Assembly (NCBI RefSeq): GCF_016906535.1 | Contig: NC_057372.1 | Span: forward strand, 1,221,501-1,285,500 | Length of the DNA: 64,000 nt | Reading direction: 5' to 3' | DNA from: Rhizoctonia solani | Taxonomy: Eukaryota; Basidiomycota; Agaricomycetes; Cantharellales; Ceratobasidiaceae | Shown: one piece after another, positions 40,610-53,119 of the stretch | Layout: each line of letters opens with the position of its first letter | Position numbering within the stretch: position 1 is the first letter of the stretch | Notes under the pieces: generated by a model | Told to the model about the DNA's origin: nothing | The model's input: the letters and a program-made list of their open reading frames with translations, nothing else | Database searches by the model: none | Position numbers and translations under genes: made by a program

Positions 40610-41722
40610 AGTTGTTGAGGTTTACTGACCAATTACGGTGTATATCACATCACCACAAAGCTACTAATAGCTCTTAGCGCCCACTTCTCACACACTTGGG
40701 GCACGCCACAACCACAGACAATAACTGTCAAAATCTTGCACAGAAATAGGGTTAACAGTCGTATTCTACGTACTATACTTCAACCCAGTTCAACTCAATC
40801 CCCAGTCGACTGTGTAATTGGTTTGTTTGTCAGCCCAAGCCGAAATAATTCGCGCCATTATGCATATGATCATCTCACTCTGGGTGGTGCTTCCAGTTTG
40901 TTTATTTGATTTTTTCGTCACTGCGTTAACAAATCAAGCTTAATGCACTGTTCGTTATGTGCGTGAATCCTACTGGAATTTTTAATCATTTTACCCCAAA
41001 TGCTTGGCTCAGCATTTCTACTCTACCTAGGCCACTATCTCGTTATATATTGAATCACTCCGATAAATTTCGAGTCAATTATTTCGGCCATGCATGAGCC
41101 TGTTTCGACAGGTTATTGCTTTGAAGAGCACCGGGTGCATTGGCCGCGATACTCGGTTCTTCGACACTCCTGAGCGTATCGCCCGAGAATCGTCCGTATC
41201 GGACATCGGGGGAAATAAGAGTGAGGTACGGTCAATGTACCTATTTCACAAATTCTACACATACTTTGAGATTCGGGTGACGCATACGCATAGCCTACCG
41301 AATTTTCTAGAATATATGGCAACTTGACTATTAGAGACTTGGCCGATCAGCGCGTAGAATTCATGACTACGCGCTGACTCATCCATATCCCTCTAATGGT
41401 CGGCAAGCTTGGAGTGGTTTTACATGAAAGTGAGTATATATACGAGCGGGCCCCGATGCTCTTATCATAAGCCGATGCCACCGACGCGCGTGTTGTTTAC
41501 AAATACCAGTGGAACCGCAGCAGAATCGAGTACCGCATAAAATCCGGGCCCCGACGGCTAAGCGATATATAAAGTGGCACATTTATCTGCGTCTTGTCTT
41601 TTTCGCCGCCACCACACCCACTCCCCCATATCTTCTCTCATCCTGGATCAACTAGCCTCCCACACTTGCGTCCTCTTGTTCTCATTACACTATCTTAGAT
41701 ACCTTTGCCATATACTTAACGG
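40610..41722. other. Intergenic region upstream of F-box-like copy A
   Basis: No gene seen. The 3' part contains a TATA box (41566-41573) and a pyrimidine-rich leader for copy A. Confidence 0.5.
41566..41573 (+). promoter_or_regulatory. TATA box of F-box-like copy A
   Basis: TATATAAA about 150-200 bp before the candidate start codons of copy A and followed by a CT-rich leader, the usual arrangement for a fungal TATA-dependent gene. Confidence 0.5.
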
Positions 41723-43000
41723 ATGGTTACATTATTCCAGCCCGCCTATCGTCGGTGACTCGGATGGCACCAGCATTTCAGTTTCCAAAGATAGACAGGC
41801 CACAAAAACATTGACACCACGATCTTCACTGCCACCTGAATTAGTAGAACGAATAGCGGATTTTCTGTTCCAGCCTTCCCTCACCATTCAGAATTCCTCA
41901 AGACCAGCACCAATCCTTTGTAACAAACCTTTGTGGCGAGATGTGGCGGGCTTCATGGAGGCCAGTCCTAGCCTCCACGAGATGGGGTATAAGCGGTGGC
42001 TACAGGTGATCTCTGTCAAGAACGCGGATGATTGGAGTATAATAGCAAACCATATTGAACTTGTCAGGTATGCCAGATACAAGTCTAAATCGAATTACTG
42101 TAGATATCGTGACGAATGACCTTTCAATAATAATTAGGGAAATTCATTGTTTTGACGGCACACTACTCGACATCAAACACCAGACCAACCTTTCAAAAAT
42201 ACCTAATTTATACGCCGCCACGATCGATTCACATAGTGATGTCTGGCATGATGAACACTATCGTTTCGCCTACCGAGATATTATTTCTACTCTTCCACGC
42301 TCTCTCAAAAGACTGGAAATTGAGCATGCTCACGGTCCAGATATCAAGATAATATCATTAGTCAAGGAACATTGTCCGGAACTCGAGGAACTAGTATTGG
42401 GGAGGTGCACCATGTTCAACAGGTCTCCAGCCTGCGATTTTTGGTCCTCTTTCCCCCACGACCACGATGCATACATGTCAATGACTGGGACAGACGCATA
42501 TGCTGTATGTGTTTTCGCATTCATCATCAGATTTCCTTAATGCTAACTCTCCTGTTTAGCATTCTTTAGGGAGCGAGCTCGCACCACTCAAACACCTTCG
42601 GTCACTTCGAGTCGGACTCTACTTTGTTCCATCGGATATTGTTCTCGCGCACAGGCTATACCATCGGCGGGGCGTTCCCGCTCCGGCGACTATACACTGG
42701 CAGTCGGCAATCCCCCTTGCCGAGTTACCCTCCAATCCATTCCTCCACGAATCGCCACCGCATCCTGAGCCTGCTACCACAGCCCAACTTGTTTCACTGC
42801 TGCACCGCCGTGATGAAGGATCTCATACAGAGTTTACGTGTCCAATGTGCGCCGAGATCACAAGCGCGAGCGGCAGTGAGGCAGAAAAGAATGCCAACTC
42901 GATCCTTCGTGGATATCTCTCGAAGCTCACTTTTGTGGAATGGATGGGATGGTTAACACCTGGACATTTAGGGGTTCACTCTTATCGGTTTTCCTCATGA
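41723..43000 (+). CDS. F-box-like family protein, copy A
   Basis: Member of the five-copy family here. An F-box-like start LPPELVERIADFLF; then LWRDVAGFMEASPSLHEMG; intron after ELVR; IHCFDGTLL; YRFAYRDIISTLPRSLKRLE; HAHGPDIKIISLVKEHCPEL; the family hallmark LVLGRCTMFNRSPACDFW with FPHDHDAYM; second intron; HSLGSELAPLKHLRSLRVGL; FVPSDIVLAHRLYH; a CPMC pair; and the end FVEWMGWLTPGHLGVHS. F-box proteins link substrates to SCF ubiquitin ligases; that role is inferred. The 5' end is unresolved: the exon-1/phase-2 intron seen in copies D and E would fit with ATG at 41723 and an intron at about 41755-41798 only if one A were missing in the A run at 41804-41808. ATG 41764 is the alternative. Confidence 0.65.
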
Positions 43001-43644
43001 GCAAGAACATAAAGTACTATGAGACCACTCACTGTATAGTAATAACGTAATACACATACCCTGTATAATAGTATCCCGGACTCCGCTATAACTTCTTACG
43101 ATATACGTGTTCAGTGTCATGTTAGATGACAGAAACATAACATGTCCCAGAGCTAACTATCATGTTTGATCCTTCTTTGTGGTCTTCCTCCTGTTCCCAA
43201 GTGCATCTTCGGCCTCCTAAATTCTGTAGCATCAAGATTAAGAGCCCATGCATGGACGCATGACCCCACGATCTTAATATTAACCTACCTTTAATAGTAC
43301 AATACCACGAAATGAGGGCTCCACGAAAGTTACCCATGTCGACCTTGGATGTTTTGGACTGGCCGTTTCGATCCTATCTGTTTCAGGCGTTCCCGTCGGC
43401 TGACGACCTATTGCACACGGCGTTCATAATAGGATTCTTTCCGACTGAATTGAAAAAGCAGTCTTATGGCAAATAAACTTCACGTGAAAAGCAGCCCAAG
43501 GGCTCGTGTGTAGTGCCAAAAAAGGCGCTGAGCTATTCGATAAATAAACATTCATTCTTCTGAGTCTTGGCAATACAATCATGACACAACGCATACAATC
43601 AAGTCACGTTGTAATTTCAAGTGAATCGATGAATTAAAGCGAAC
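43001..43644. other. Intergenic region
   Basis: Spacer between copy A and the dsRBD-like gene (convergent). Nothing recognisable apart from AT-rich sequence. Confidence 0.5.
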
Positions 43645-44052
43645 TTAAAGATAAACTTGGTAAGAGAGAGCTAGTATTAGTACTAGACAATCGTCAGCCT
43701 TAGGCACAACTCTTTGAATCCTATTGTTTAAACTAACCAATATATTAGCCCTCTCAATGTTTATCACGGCATTGTTCTTGGCTTCTTGTTTGGTTACACC
43801 TAAGCCGTCGAACGTACGTCCTGCAACTAGTCGCAGTGGTGAGTATATATCGACGACACGCAACTGCCGATTGTACTTACGGACTACTGTGGCGGTCCAT
43901 TGATTGGAGGCGGTAGGAGTAAATTTCCAGTTTACATGAACACCTCTTCGTTGACGCCATGTCTCAAAGGCCTCGGTCCAGCCGAAACGGTCCTCGGGAA
44001 CCCTTTTCATATTAAGAACATAGATGTTTGGTACGTTGTGTGTAGAGCTCAT
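43645..44052 (-). CDS. Small dsRBD-like protein
   Basis: Begins MSSTHNVPNIYVLNMKRVPE. The fold-bearing part is WTEAFETWRQRRGVHVNWKF, NQWTATVV and RTFDGLGVTKQEAKNNAVIN, matching the helix-beta-beta-beta-helix pattern of double-stranded RNA-binding domains, whose last helix begins with G-x-G-x-(S/T)KK-x-AKN. A 60-nt in-frame stretch starting GTAAGT and ending TTGCAG interrupts the sheet and is probably an intron; removing it leaves about 115 residues. No other domain, so a stand-alone dsRBD-like protein. RNA binding is inferred, and the match is by pattern only. Confidence 0.6.
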   Translation of the reverse strand: MSSTHNVPNIYVLNMKRVPEDRFGWTEAFETWRQRRGVHVNWKFTPTASNQWTATVVRKYNRQLRVVDIYSPLRLVAGRTFDGLGVTKQEAKNNAVINIERANILVSLNNRIQRVVPKADDCLVLILALSYQVYL

Positions 44053-46533
44053 GTTAGCGTGGGCGTGCTGAATACTATGCTAGGGTAGTAGTAGACGAGG
44101 AATCTGATTGAACATGGGCCCCAGTACTTATACCCAGTGATAGGCTCATAGCTTAAAGCATCCGGCGAGTGCACGTTTACATGTTCTGAATCGATAGTCC
44201 TGCATTTCGAGCTCTTCAAGAGCTGTGATATGTCACAAAGTACCCAACCAATCTAGAACTGACCCATCGTCAAGCCTTACAGAGTAAGTCCCTTGGGCAA
44301 CTACATCATATTTGATACAATTGTCCGTCCGAGATCTTGATCGCTCTTCTCCCATTAATTCATAACGCGCATATAGATATTAAAGTAGTCGTAGGCTATT
44401 GATGGTGCCTTTCTGCGCTCAGCAAACGCTGTAGAGCGCCGGGGTCATTCAAGCCAGCCTCGAGCTCGAAGAGCAGACCTCGTTACCCATTTTACTTACC
44501 ATAAAAGGAAATGTTGTCTCTCAGCATAGGTGCATTTACCTCTTATAAAACCACAAGTTCGTATTTTCATAATTCTTTACTAGAGAGCGAATATAGTAAA
44601 TTTAACAAACCTTTGAAATATAATTATGTGTATGCTCACTGAGCTTCGAGGGTGATTTTTGATTGTAAGTAAATGTGTATATACAAATAACATTGATTGC
44701 AACGGAATATTGTTTCTCTCAAGCTCCAGGTTAGAAGGGGCAGGATAGCAAGCTTAAAAGCCTTATAGTTCTCGGAGCTTATGAGTATAGTACTAAATTA
44801 AATGCAGGGAGCCAAGGTCTTAGCAAAGCGTCAAACCCTCTGAAACACTGATTCAAGACACCGCTGTATTGAATCCTCTGCGATTCAAGTTTACTAATGG
44901 GAACGTATATTGATAGCAATAGTGCATACTAATGACTTTGCTTTTCCAACTTGAAACACTGCCTGGCGTTTTGCAAGCTTCTTCTCAAGACCAGCCCCAG
45001 TGGATTTCCAACCCTCAATTAGTTTCGTCAAGGTGTCAGTGGGTAGTATTAGGTGAGTCCTACATCAATATAAACTACCCATAGTTGCTGCAGATCTAGC
45101 CCTTGATCTACCCAACCACTTGCAGCGCCAGCTGAAAGGGGTATTAGTTTGTTGTCTCTAAGCCTCAAACACCCCAACCCATTGAAACAAGTTATAAGAG
45201 GCCTTGGTTTGAGTAAGAGCACAAAGTTGAGATATGTACGTAAGATAATAGTGGTTAAATGTCTATTCGTAAGAGACCTGTGTGTACAAGAGTTCAATAA
45301 TGGGATAGGAACTCAGAATATCATTATTTATTGATACATACACCCATCAGGGGGAGATCGGTCACTGAATTGAGGCCAGTAGTACCTTTGGCTATTTAAT
45401 AACCGATTCTAAATAGTGATAGTAAAGACAACCATTATCAAGATAAAAGATGCTGAGGCGCTTAGCCCTGTTTGCTCCTGCTTGTCTCTGTCCGTTCTTA
45501 TTTGGACTTCTTGCATTTAGTTGCTGACAACTCCGTACGTTTTTGTGTGTCAACATACTACATTTGAGGTAACAAAGATGATCAGATACAGCTCTGAAAG
45601 CACATCTACCTTGTTTATCAACCACAGAAGCCTAGATTTACATATCCTGAAAAGTGTACAATGGCTATACAAAGGTAGCGACAATAAACCTCCTAAAAAA
45701 TTGGTCTTAGCAACACGTACCTAGATAGATAAAAGAGAATGGTTAGGCTATTTGGCCCGAATGTGGCACTGGTAAACCAAGGGTTTGCATACAGCATCAC
45801 ACTCGTTGATCCTCGTATAATTACTCAAGTACAATAACCAAGCACAATGATTTAGACCACACTTTACTTTTTGTCTCTTCGCCACTAACGTAGTATTACT
45901 GTTTTGTGAAAGTAGTAACAGACCATCAGACTTCTGATGCTATGCAATCCCCACAAATATCAAGCGTGGTTATGAAAGTTGAGCCTGTATTTCGGGGACT
46001 ATAGGTCCCCTAGAAACAGAAATTTGGTTTCCGACTACGTACAGTTTCGAGTCAATGGCACTATTGTTTCACATACATGCATGTACATCAAGAAAACCGC
46101 GGAGCCACAACAGGTCACGGCATTGACGAAGCCACAGGTCACCGCGACAAGGGAAACTAAGAGTGACAGGTTTTTGGGCACAAAAGGCATTGCCTTATAT
46201 GTGGGGTACTGTTAAACCCAGATGTAATGAGGCTTTTCTAGGCTTTTGGGGTTCATCACTGCCATCGACTAGAGTATAAATCCAACTCCAATGTGCCCAC
46301 TCTAACATACTTTGATACTACTAGTCAAACCCACCTACACCAACAAACCTAGTATGAGCATCAATGCTCTCCCATATCTCAATTACTTGGTCTTCCTTTT
46401 CAGGCAATTTATTTCTTACTTCTATAGACTGGCATTATGGAACCCCTTAAGCGTTAAGTTTGAACGCGGGTAAGGCCAGTGAACTACCGCTTGGATGGGC
46501 GTAAAAACGTTCACACTCTAATGGTGCAGGGAA
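44053..46533. other. AT-rich gene-poor interval
   Basis: About 2.5 kb. A minus-strand stretch near 45300-44930 stays partly open (LGCLRLRDNKLIPLS, later LIEGWKSTGAGLEKKLAK) and could be a relic exon pair with an LRR-like phrase, but I cannot assemble a gene. The rest shows nothing. Confidence 0.4.
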
Positions 46534-47755
46534 ATGTCGACTAGCCGGAGTCGGTGTACTGGTCCTACTCTCCCCGTTGATACGGTGGAATTGATCGCAG
46601 ACTTCTTGTTTGAGACCACATACCTGGCAGATTCAGATGCCGAAATCACTGGGAATACGTTCGTGTTACCACGCAAACCCTCATGGAGTACAGTCGCTGG
46701 ATTCATGAGTGCTTCAGCTGACCTACACAGGATCGGGATGGAACGATGGGTACGAATGCTTATTTGTCGATCAAAGGAAGATTTGGACATAGCTATCCCA
46801 TATTTCCAATGGATTCGGTAGGCAACTTAGGAGTAGACCGTTTTCCCCCTCATTACTCACGGTATGCTCGATTTGTACCCTCATATAGGGATTTACGATG
46901 TTTTGATCAACCACCCTTAGACAGCGAGTACGGTACAGTATTGAATCAATTCGTTCGACTCCGTTCGTTGTCAATCGATTTGCATAACGACATTCATCAC
47001 AATGAGAGGCAGTTCTCCTATCGTGATATATTTACATCCCTTCCTTCTTCTCTGCTCCGACTTGAGATCAAGAATTCACACGGACCGGATGTCAAGATCA
47101 TTGCGATCGTTAAGAGATGCTGCCCTAAGTTACAAGAGCTCAGGCTTGGGCGTTGTAACATGTTCAACAGGACACCCGCCTGCCAATTCTGGCGCTCATT
47201 TCCATTCGAGCATGATTCGTATATTTCGAGTGATGGGACGGATGAATATGCAGTAAGTCCCGTAGTTATTGAACAAGTTGTGCGCTAACGCTCATCGCTT
47301 CATTCTAGAGCTCGCTAGCCCAAGAACTTGCTCCATTGAAGAGATTGAAGACTCTTCAAGTAGGTATTTACTTGATACCGACCTCGGTAGTTCTAGCACA
47401 TCGAATATACCACGCACAAGAGATATCAGCTCCCAATGATTTTAATTGGCAGCAAGCCATAACACTTGCCAGGCATGCACCCGCCGCTCTTGCAGGGGAG
47501 GCGATACCGCCCGGGCTGGAGCCTGCAACCGCCGATGACCTCATAGATCTGCTGCACAAGCCTAGCTCAGAGCCCGGATTCAGCCGACAGTCTTGTCGGT
47601 TCTGTGAATTAGAGTTTTCTCAAGCTAATATTGACGCTGAGTCAAATGCCACAAGAACGCTCAAAGTCTTGTTGCCTTCCCTGGCTGAAGTGCAATGGCA
47701 GAGTTGGTTTACGCCTAATCATCTAGGCGTAAGCTCGCGCTCATGTCACCTATAG
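46534..47755 (+). CDS. F-box-like family protein, copy B
   Basis: Complete copy in three exons. Start MSTSRSRCTGPTLPVDTVEL leads into the F-box-like LIADFLFETT; then KPSWSTVAGFMSASADLHRI; intron; RCFDQPPLDSEYGT; QFSYRDIFTSLPSSLLRLEI; SHGPDVKIIAIVKRCCPKLQ; the hallmark LRLGRCNMFNRTPACQFW with FPFEHDSYI; intron; SSLAQELAPLKRLKTLQVGI; IPTSVVLAHRIYH; a CRFC pair; ending VQWQSWFTPNHLGVSS. All family blocks are present, so it is the best intact reference for the others. Function inferred only from the F-box-like N-terminus. Confidence 0.75.
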
Positions 47756-49125
47756 TACTCCATATCATAGGGCGATACTGGTTCAACGTGGAAACGTCCT
47801 ATCGTTGTTATGTGGCATGATACTTTAATTATTATAATAACTAAGGCTTCCGTTATCTATGAAGGATTGTCCAATCTCGAATACCCCCAACAACGGACTA
47901 GTAGGTTTGCAATATGTAGCCGAATACAAAACACTGCACTGTATCATTCTCGAACCAACTTGTTTAATTTTTCATTTATCCACCTATCTATGTATTTAAA
48001 TATTAATTTATATTGGTCAAAGTTAACCTTAATACATGTACAAGGTATCCTTGTTTTTCCGGTCACTACCTTCTTTTGATGAAAAATAGCCTTAGACACG
48101 TATATTATTACTTCGGATGCTTTATATCATTCCAAATCAAGCAACCTACAGATTTTCCCTACATATCAATACATGGTAGTCCATTGTAGACATAGCGAAT
48201 AAGTGGCACTAATTGAAAGAGCGGTGTTTATAATGGAACTCGAGACAACCTAGGATGAAACCTGTGCCAGTCTCGAATCCGGGTGTTCCAATCAGTGTCT
48301 AGACCCTAAAATAGTACGGGGCGTTGGGCTACTGCCTCAATGCACGCTTCTCCGCGCTTGTGATAGGCAGAATATGCGTTGCGATGAGCATGCATGTATG
48401 TTTGGGGAACTTCTCGATACGTATACGTGAAAAGCTTTTTTCTCAGATGGGCGACAGGCGGGCTCGAGTCACTGGGGCTGTAACAACTAAGTGGATGACT
48501 TCCAGTAAGAGTTGAAGCCAAGCTAAGACATCCTACATTGCACCAAAGTGTAGATGATGTCATTATCACTTATTTATTGATGATTGATGGACTCGTTTTG
48601 TAATTATTCCACCTTTAGGCAAGTCCAGTTTAGCTGTAGTTTTAATCTTTACGGGAGGCTATCCAATATGCACTGTGTTTACAACGGGCTCGGTTAAAAA
48701 GGGTGATCGATACTGTTATCGACAACGATGAACTTGGTCCTGACGATGGTCTGTGCGTATCACAAGTGTCAGGGAGCGCGATAAGAAACGCCCATCGACA
48801 TGTTCGACGAAAATCCATGTATTACGTCCGAAATGGACAACCCAAGATAACAACTACAACCACAGCTCGTCGACCCCATACAAATCAGCAACTCGAAAGC
48901 CCAGAAAAAGTCGTAGATACAGGATTAAAAAAACGATCGAGACGAGCGAATGTGGAGGTTGAGAGAGCATGCAAACGAAATGAATGTGGCGATATAAATG
49001 GTATACGGGTAATGACTAAAATGACGAGACTAAATATAATACAGGCTGACCCGTGGACAAGCTTGAATACCCTAGATTCCTGTAAGAGGCGGTGCAACAC
49101 TTAGGGCGTGTTGGATACCTTGACT
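47756..49125. other. Intergenic region
   Basis: No gene supported. Frames at 48703-49104 have no recognisable content and overlap the 3' side of the minus-strand Ser-rich gene. Confidence 0.45.
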
Positions 49126-51633
49126 TTAGAACATGAACGCTGCCTCGCAAAGCCGCCGACTCTCCTCATCCTCAATTTTTCCCGCCTCGGATTGGATATC
49201 CCCCGCAGTGTACATGATAGGAGAGACCGCCTCACGTGGGCTTAGAGGTTCGGCGAGAAGGGTTGAAGACCGTTGTGTCGGCACCAGCCGAGAGATCCTG
49301 TTACCTCCGGGCGGTGGTGCCATGAGCGTGGACGAGCGCTTGGGCCCCGCTGCAGGCAAAGCCAGCAGACGAGAAGACGTCGCGCTTCGAGATACTGAGG
49401 TCGAAGGTGGCTAACAGAACGGAGATCAGCACCTACGTTTGGATAAATAAATGAAGACTTCTTACCGATTGAGGCTCCCCAATTGCACTCTTGCGTTTGC
49501 CAAACCCAACATTCAAGAACGACATGGTCTTGCTGCGCTTAGGTTTTGCGTCGGTCGCTCTCTTATCCTCTTCTAGCTGTCGTTCTGCAAATGCGTAAAA
49601 ACCACACTCGTCTTCGTGTTCACTCTCCGAATCCCCATCACTCCTCTTTCCAAAAGTTGCATTTTCCTCTATCAAAGGCAAAGCACCCATCGGCTTGTCT
49701 TCTGGGTTCACATTCAGCTCGCCCGCCTCAAAAGAGGCCTTTGAGCTCCGCCGACTTTCATCTCCTTCTTGCACAGCATCGAGTTTTGGGGAAACACTGC
49801 GCATCCGCCGCTTGCTGTCTTGAACCTCCAGAGACCTCCCACGTTGTTCTTCTTCGCCCGCTTCACAGTCTTCAACATTCAAACTAGGACTACTAGGCCC
49901 TCCAAAAGTAAAGTGCGCTAAGGCAGGATGCCCAGGGAAGCGCATTGAAGTTGGGGTTGTCGGACCACGCGTAGATGGAGCTGTCGACAAACTTCGTCCG
50001 CCAAGAGTAGACATGGAGTTGACTCGTGCGATGCTTTTCTTGTCGCCATCTGTGATTGGCAATGTGTCTTCGCTGTTTCGAGCGGCGAACATGCTCGACG
50101 GACTGGGGGAGGCCGGCAGTGGGACCTGGGCATAGTCCAGAGTCAAAATTTCGCTACTCTTACGGCTGGTGCCCAACTCAAAGCCGTTCAATTCGAGGGC
50201 TGGAGTCAGCAAAATGGAAGGCGATGGTGGAGGTGCCGTCTCTTCAGTAGGAAGTGCATTGGTCGTCAATCCTTGTTCCCCGAATATCAAGGAACGGAAA
50301 GGATTGGTTTCTGACACAGTCGACAGGGGACCTGAGGGCGAGGGTGGTAATGGAACCGGTATGGGTTGTTACTCGAAAGAGGGGGAACGACAATTTGTGG
50401 TGGACGAGGTTTCCTCGATTCTCGTTTGGAGGGCGTGCTAGCACCGCTTGGTATCGTGCCGTTTTTGGCCTGTCCGGGTTGGTCGATGTTTGGCCATTAA
50501 GCTGGACCTGGGGTGTGTCCACTAGCCATTGGCTTACTCGAGCATCTGAACTGGAGGTATCGCGAGGCTGATCATTGAGGAGCAATGCATGCAACGACGC
50601 GGCCAGAGGATCAGGATTCGATTGATCCCCAACTTGCAAGCTGATCTGCGTATCGGTTCCGAGTGGATCAATAACTTCAGGAGAAATTGCCGGTACCCCA
50701 AGATCTCCAGAATGCCGAGGGACATTATACGCAGGGACGCCTTCATGCATTAGGTCGATCGAAGCTCCCGATTTCAGACCCAAGGATTTGCGGGGCTCCA
50801 AGTCTACTTCATCATCCTCTGCATCGATCCATTCACCGTCATCATTACCCTCGTCTCGAGGACAGCATCCTTTTGTGTAGGATATGCGGAAGTTATAGCT
50901 TGTACGACGGAGCTTGGGGATTGAGGCTCAGACTTGGACTTGGACGGCTCACAAGCATCTACGAATGTAACCCGAGAGGTCGGGGAGGGAGATCGCAAGG
51001 ACGGTGGGTCTGGAATATGGGAAACCGGAGTAAGATCGGTAGATGGAAGTGCTGCCGTAAGGCCGCCTGTGATTCCTTGAGTTACCGAGTCCAGCGACGG
51101 ATGGTTCTCTTCCACCTTTGGAACCTTGCTTCGACCACGGAAGCGACTGGTAAGTTTGCTAAGGAACGACTTGGGAGATGTTGGACTAGTGACTGGCGAA
51201 GTGAGAGACGCAGTTGCCTCTGGCTCATCCGTTTCACTTGTGGATACGGGTATGTCAAGAGATGAGGAGGGAGGAGCCAAGAGTTGACTGCTTAAAATCT
51301 CGGTTAACAAAGGCAAGTTAGGAAATGACTGTACATACTTCTGTGCCATGGTGCTCATTCGTTTGCTGTTCCGACGTGTCGTGCTCGAAGTGCGTTTCAC
51401 ACTAGGACCACGACGTAGGGCCGACTGGGACCGGCGCACGCTTGCTCCTCTGTTCACGCCGCCAGCCCACTAGAGGCACGCTTCAAAGCAGTCGAATTAC
51501 GAACAGACACCCTTCGAGCACTCGTCTTTCGTCCCAATGTACTCGTCCTCCTTGCGATGTGCTCCCCCGTTTTCAGCGGTTTGCTCGCACGACCAATGCG
51601 AATAGTAAACCGGCGATTGGTAAAATCAAGCAT
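49126..51633 (-). CDS. Large Ser/Pro-rich hypothetical protein
   Basis: Not recognised. Start at 51633 (MLDFTNRRFTIRIGRASKPL) is followed by Arg/Ser/Thr-rich sequence; a GT...AG intron of 53-61 nt near 51520-51460 brings it in frame with ASVRRSQSALRRGPSVKRTS. The body has many SP/TSP sites (ASLTSPVTSPTSPKSFLSKL), an acidic DDGEWIDAEDDEVDLEP segment, LASLHALLLNDQP, ETNPFRSLIFGEQG, ECGFYAFAERQLEEDKR and KPKRSKTMSFLNVGFGKRKS, ending SRRLCEAAFMF. No membrane segment or catalytic motif. The composition suggests a phosphorylated, largely disordered regulator or scaffold, possibly at the cell cortex; this is inference. Introns lie near 50885-50810, 50380-50340 and about 49460-49410. Confidence 0.6.
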
Positions 51634-52523
51634 AGTTACTTATCAATTTAACGAGCGTCAGAACGAATAAAGACAGTGTATCAGCTGGTGGAGTATGGCC
51701 AGCGTAGAGAGACGACAAGAGAGGACGAAAGGGGAGTACTGGAATCTTTATGTTGGGCCCCGCATTCCATTTCCAATCCCCAGGGTCTTAAGATCACATG
51801 GCTTGGCATTTACCCGTTTCCGCTTTTGGCATGACCATTGTGAAGCAACTTCTTTCTATGATTATTAATAAGAAATAATGTTTGAACACCCGGGTGATGG
51901 AACCATTTGAGTAAAATGCTGTAAGCGTATAAGGTTATGGGTGCCTTGGACTGCAACCACGCCCATATGGTGTTCACACCTACCTACGATTCCGGCACAT
52001 TCGGCCAGGGCCAGACACAAGGGGGACGTGCTTAAGGCACCTTTCAAGAGTGTAACAAACACCGGTGACGCATGTCTTTTCGATATTTCAGCAAGCATTG
52101 CAGTGGCTGCATGCTGAACTCTACAAGATAGCCTGAAATGGTGCGGCCAACTTGGGGCTGCCTTCCCATGTAATCTTGGTTACATCTATCCCTATCGATG
52201 CTACACTTCTATTAATCTTAACGAATAAACTCCTAGCTGAATGATCAAAGCCTGGAACCCCCCGAAAATTCTCCCGTCCGCAGCGCTCAGTAGATGACCC
52301 GGGCACAAACAAATTGGGGTAGGAACAAATCGCCACATTCTGAAATGGACGTCTTGCTGCCCAACATACCAACAAGCTTAACCGAACTAGTCCGCTGAAT
52401 TCACTAGATCTACAATGAATACCACAAATTTCAAGTATTTGTCACTAAAAATGCACAAACTGATTATTCTGACTTTCTTGCCGGAATGAAAGACACAAAA
52501 GGAACTAACCTAGCTGCCCGGCA
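51634..52523. other. Intergenic region
   Basis: Promoter and leader of the Ser-rich gene plus the 3' flank of mL54. No gene seen; short frames are unsupported. Confidence 0.5.
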
Positions 52524-52933
52524 TTACTGGCTCTTCATGAAATTTTGAAGTTTTATCCTGTCCCTGTTTTGCTTCCTTCTTTCGGGTTTCGACGTTCCAT
52601 CTCCTGGCTTCTTTTCATCCAACAAAGTCCATAGCCAAGCAGGGTACTCGGAGTCTTCAAGTGCTAAAACTGGCGGCTGACCTTTAAGCCAGGCGAGGCC
52701 AGTGAGATTCGTATTTGCAGGGCATGAAGAAACTGTCATATGTTTTTAATAAGTGGATAGTGAATGGGAAAGGGTGGGGGCGGCTTGCTCGTACTCGGGG
52801 CTTTAGATGAAGTGGAAGTGGGTGCGGCAGTGGTTTTTTCCGTGGAGCTAGACGCAAATCGAATTTTCAATATCTGACAGTTGAGCCTGTATGCGCAACA
52901 AGTTGTTCGGGAGACTATGCGTGCAGATATCAT
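52524..52933 (-). CDS. MRPL37: Mitochondrial ribosomal protein mL54 (Mrpl37)
   Basis: Large-subunit protein of the mitochondrial ribosome. Exon 1 starts MISARIVSRTTCCAYRLNCQ and continues as an Arg-rich, Ser/Thr/Ala-rich presequence. A GTACGA...GACAG intron joins to SSCPANTNLTGLAWLKGQPP, ALEDSEYPAWLWTLLDEK and the end DRIKLQNFMKSQ, the mL54 signature. Start at 52933 was preferred over an upstream in-frame ATG because it gives a typical presequence. Divergent from ASF1 with about 190 bp between starts. Confidence 0.88.
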
Positions 52934-52993
52934 TGTGGGCGTTACAATCAGGGTGTCAGTAAAATGATTTCCTTTGATATTCGCGGCCCGCCG

Positions 52994-53001
52994 CACGTGA
53001 C
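52994..53001. promoter_or_regulatory. CACGTGAC element in the mL54/ASF1 bidirectional promoter
   Basis: E-box-type CACGTGAC lies inside the 186-bp space between the divergent start codons of mL54 and ASF1, so it could serve both genes. Inferred from motif and place only. Confidence 0.35.
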
Positions 53002-53119
53002 TTTACGGCGTTTATTTTGTTGTAAGGTACGCGACGCGACAAACACACAACTACCACTTTGTCCGACACATCTTGTAACGCTCTACTCAGCTCCGGAAAA
53101 TCATCGAAAGTGATACATT

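Noticed and set aside
45049..45297. LRR-like or transposase-like minus-strand frame
   Set aside because: One LRR-like phrase is not enough; no repeat unit and no inverted termini seen.
48703..49104. 133-codon plus-strand frame
   Set aside because: No recognisable motif, no proper start shown, basic random-like composition.
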